Shown piece by piece: positions 29,274-30,452 of a stretch of 30,452 bases of DNA (the first letter of the stretch is position 1; each line of letters begins with the position of its first letter). The stretch covers positions 12,480,443-12,510,894 of the forward strand of contig NC_049980.1 in the NCBI RefSeq assembly GCF_000003815.2, written 5' to 3'. Source of the DNA: Branchiostoma floridae (lineage: Eukaryota; Chordata; Leptocardii; Amphioxiformes; Branchiostomatidae). Under the pieces are notes generated by a model. It made no database searches, was not told where the DNA came from, and was given only the letters and a program-made list of their open reading frames with translations. The position numbers were made by a program, and so were the translations under genes.

Positions 29274-30291
29274 CTGGAACAAAGAAATATACATTTAATA
29301 GACTATCAGTTACAGAGTATCCAGTGTGCCCAGTTAGCCTGATTTAATCCCTCTTATATACGGCCTGCCCTACATGTATGTACATTGCTGGCACGGGGAG
29401 GGGCGGCAGAGTTTGTGTTACACAGGCTATGACCCAGTGTGCTTGGCTAAAAATGTGCAGAGCCAAAACAAAGCTGCATTGTATTTAATAGCAACTAAAC
29501 AAAAGCATTGTGTTTGATGTTAATTGGGAATACCATGGCAGTTATAGCTTGGGAAAATGAAAAAAAAAAGAGGGTAACAGAAAATACTAGAGGACATGAC
29601 AACCTGATACCAAAGTCAATTGCTGATTGCTCCGCCAACTCAGACACTTGTTTCAGAACTTTGCAGCAGGAAATCTGATTAAGCCGGGTATACAAAATGT
29701 AGACTGAGATAGTCTAACTTGAGTATGATTGATTGCCTTGTAAACATACATTTAGTTGAATACCTGTCAGCCTATGATATGCAGTAAAATGAAATCATTC
29801 TGATTACCACGTATATAATATTTGATAAAGATGATCAATCTTACATGTTTACGTTTACATCAAGCAACTTAGCATCTATATGAAATACAATGTGTATCTA
29901 CATCTGATATGTTACATCAACAGTAGGCAAATTAACACAATTTGGGGTATCTAGAAATATGCAGACAAGTGTGTAAATTTCATGAGCAAAATTAAGTCAC
30001 CATTGATAATGGTGGATTTTTTAGATGTACCTCTGAAGATGTACAAGTCATGGGGGTCAATGAAGGTAATAAAATAAGTTATGAGGATAAACACTTGGTT
30101 ATGTACACATACATTTGAAAAAAGTCATTTTTTTTATGGGATGCAAATATGTAGAAGGGGAAAGAAGGTTTTTGTGGTCTTAAAGGTTTTAACAAATCTG
30201 TGACAGTAAACATACAGTTCAAGTAGCATCATGGATAAAGGCCACCATGTCTACAGTAGAACATGATTATAACAAAATATTCATTTTACAC
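29274..30291. other. Probable intron of the right-hand minus-strand gene
   Basis: Contains the dispersed repeat 29334-29429. A minus-strand stretch near 29600-29655 (KVLKQVSELAEQSAIDF) is coding-like, but its possible splice phases do not fit the flanking phase-0 exons. Otherwise it is AT-rich with nothing recognised. Confidence 0.4.
29334..29429. repeat. Dispersed repeat, TTAGCCTGATTTAATC family, copy 2
   Basis: TTAGCCTGATTTAATCCCTC at the left and GCAGAGTTTGTGTTACACAG followed by GCTA at the right correspond to the copy at 10531-10634. The 7-bp ends TAGCCTG and CAGGCTA are inverted repeats and are the same as the ends of the hairpin at 2943-3060, so the three may be related. Confidence 0.7.
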
Positions 30292-30390
30292 CATTTCAGA
30301 AGGAAATTGCCTTGTGACGATGGGTGAAAGGAGCTTTTTGAACATCATACGGTCATACTTAAGTTGTAGGCTGCAGATCTCAAGAGGTTT
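30292..30390 (-). CDS. Candidate internal exon of the same minus-strand gene
   Basis: A minus-strand acceptor (CTCTTATGATGTGCCAG) precedes 33 open codons beginning KPLEICSLQLKYDRMMFKKL and ending TRQFPSEM, then the donor ATG|GTGTAA. Entry and exit are phase 0, so it can join directly to the exon at complement(29190..29273). If the donor were not used, the frame would stop two codons later (V, TAA at 30286-30288), so it could also be a terminal exon. The function is unknown. Upstream exons lie beyond the right edge. Confidence 0.5.
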
Positions 30391-30452
30391 CTGGCACATC
30401 ATAAGAGCAGGGGTAATTACCAGTGAGTACATTGTATAACATGTTGTCTTTG

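Noticed and set aside
29595-29655. Coding-like minus-strand segment KVLKQVSELAEQSAIDF as an exon of the right-hand gene
   Set aside because: Its best acceptor and donor give phase 1 at both ends, incompatible with the phase-0 exons on either side; kept only as a note.

Overview
This is animal nuclear DNA: about 30 kb, AT-rich, with intron-split genes (GT..AG introns), long 3' UTRs, an RNA polymerase III tRNA gene and many short inverted-repeat elements. The protein families are metazoan. The small dispersed repeats that begin ACTGTAAATGC, and the gene structure, fit an invertebrate deuterostome, most likely a lancelet (Branchiostoma). The species is inference; the gene families are clear from reconstructed proteins.

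Layout. (1) 1-1391, minus strand: two good coding exons at the left edge (complement 105-180 and complement 1-76) and a possible first coding exon at 1379-1391, so this unrecognised gene may share a bidirectional promoter with the next one. Its putative first intron holds an 18-19 copy, 51-bp minisatellite (392-1337). (2) 1730-16749, plus strand: HBS1L, the eRF3-like GTPase that works with Pelota in ribosome rescue and no-go/non-stop mRNA decay, assembled from 20 coding exons as a 698-residue protein. Inside it, at 6186-8014, lies a 1.8-kb alternative 3'-terminal exon. It joins to the same exon 5 in the same phase and gives a 770-residue protein without a GTPase domain. This matches the SKI7-like short isoform (HBS1LV3 in human) that bridges the cytoplasmic exosome and the SKI complex. 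One gene therefore encodes two mRNA-surveillance factors by choice of terminal exon. (3) 19686-19758, plus: tRNA-Arg(CCU). (4) 20260-28468, plus: UCKL1, a uridine/cytidine kinase domain fused to a uracil phosphoribosyltransferase-like domain, in 14 coding exons including a 17-nt microexon. One conserved exon, expected between 27467 and 28434, is absent, and a truncated transposon copy lies in that interval. (5) 29190-30390, minus: two coding-looking exons, including a stop codon, of an unrecognised gene converging on UCKL1.

The non-coding space is rich in non-autonomous DNA elements: a 391-bp element with perfect 34-bp terminal inverted repeats (2176-2566) and a truncated second copy (27808-28053), near-perfect hairpins (2943-3060, 2840-2879), a 16-bp-TIR element (10129-10373), a 207-bp MITE (9798-10004), a foldback (12668-12756), paired repeats in UCKL1 introns 1 and 2, and a four-copy 15-mer in UCKL1 intron 4. 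I saw no CRISPR, operon or prokaryotic features.
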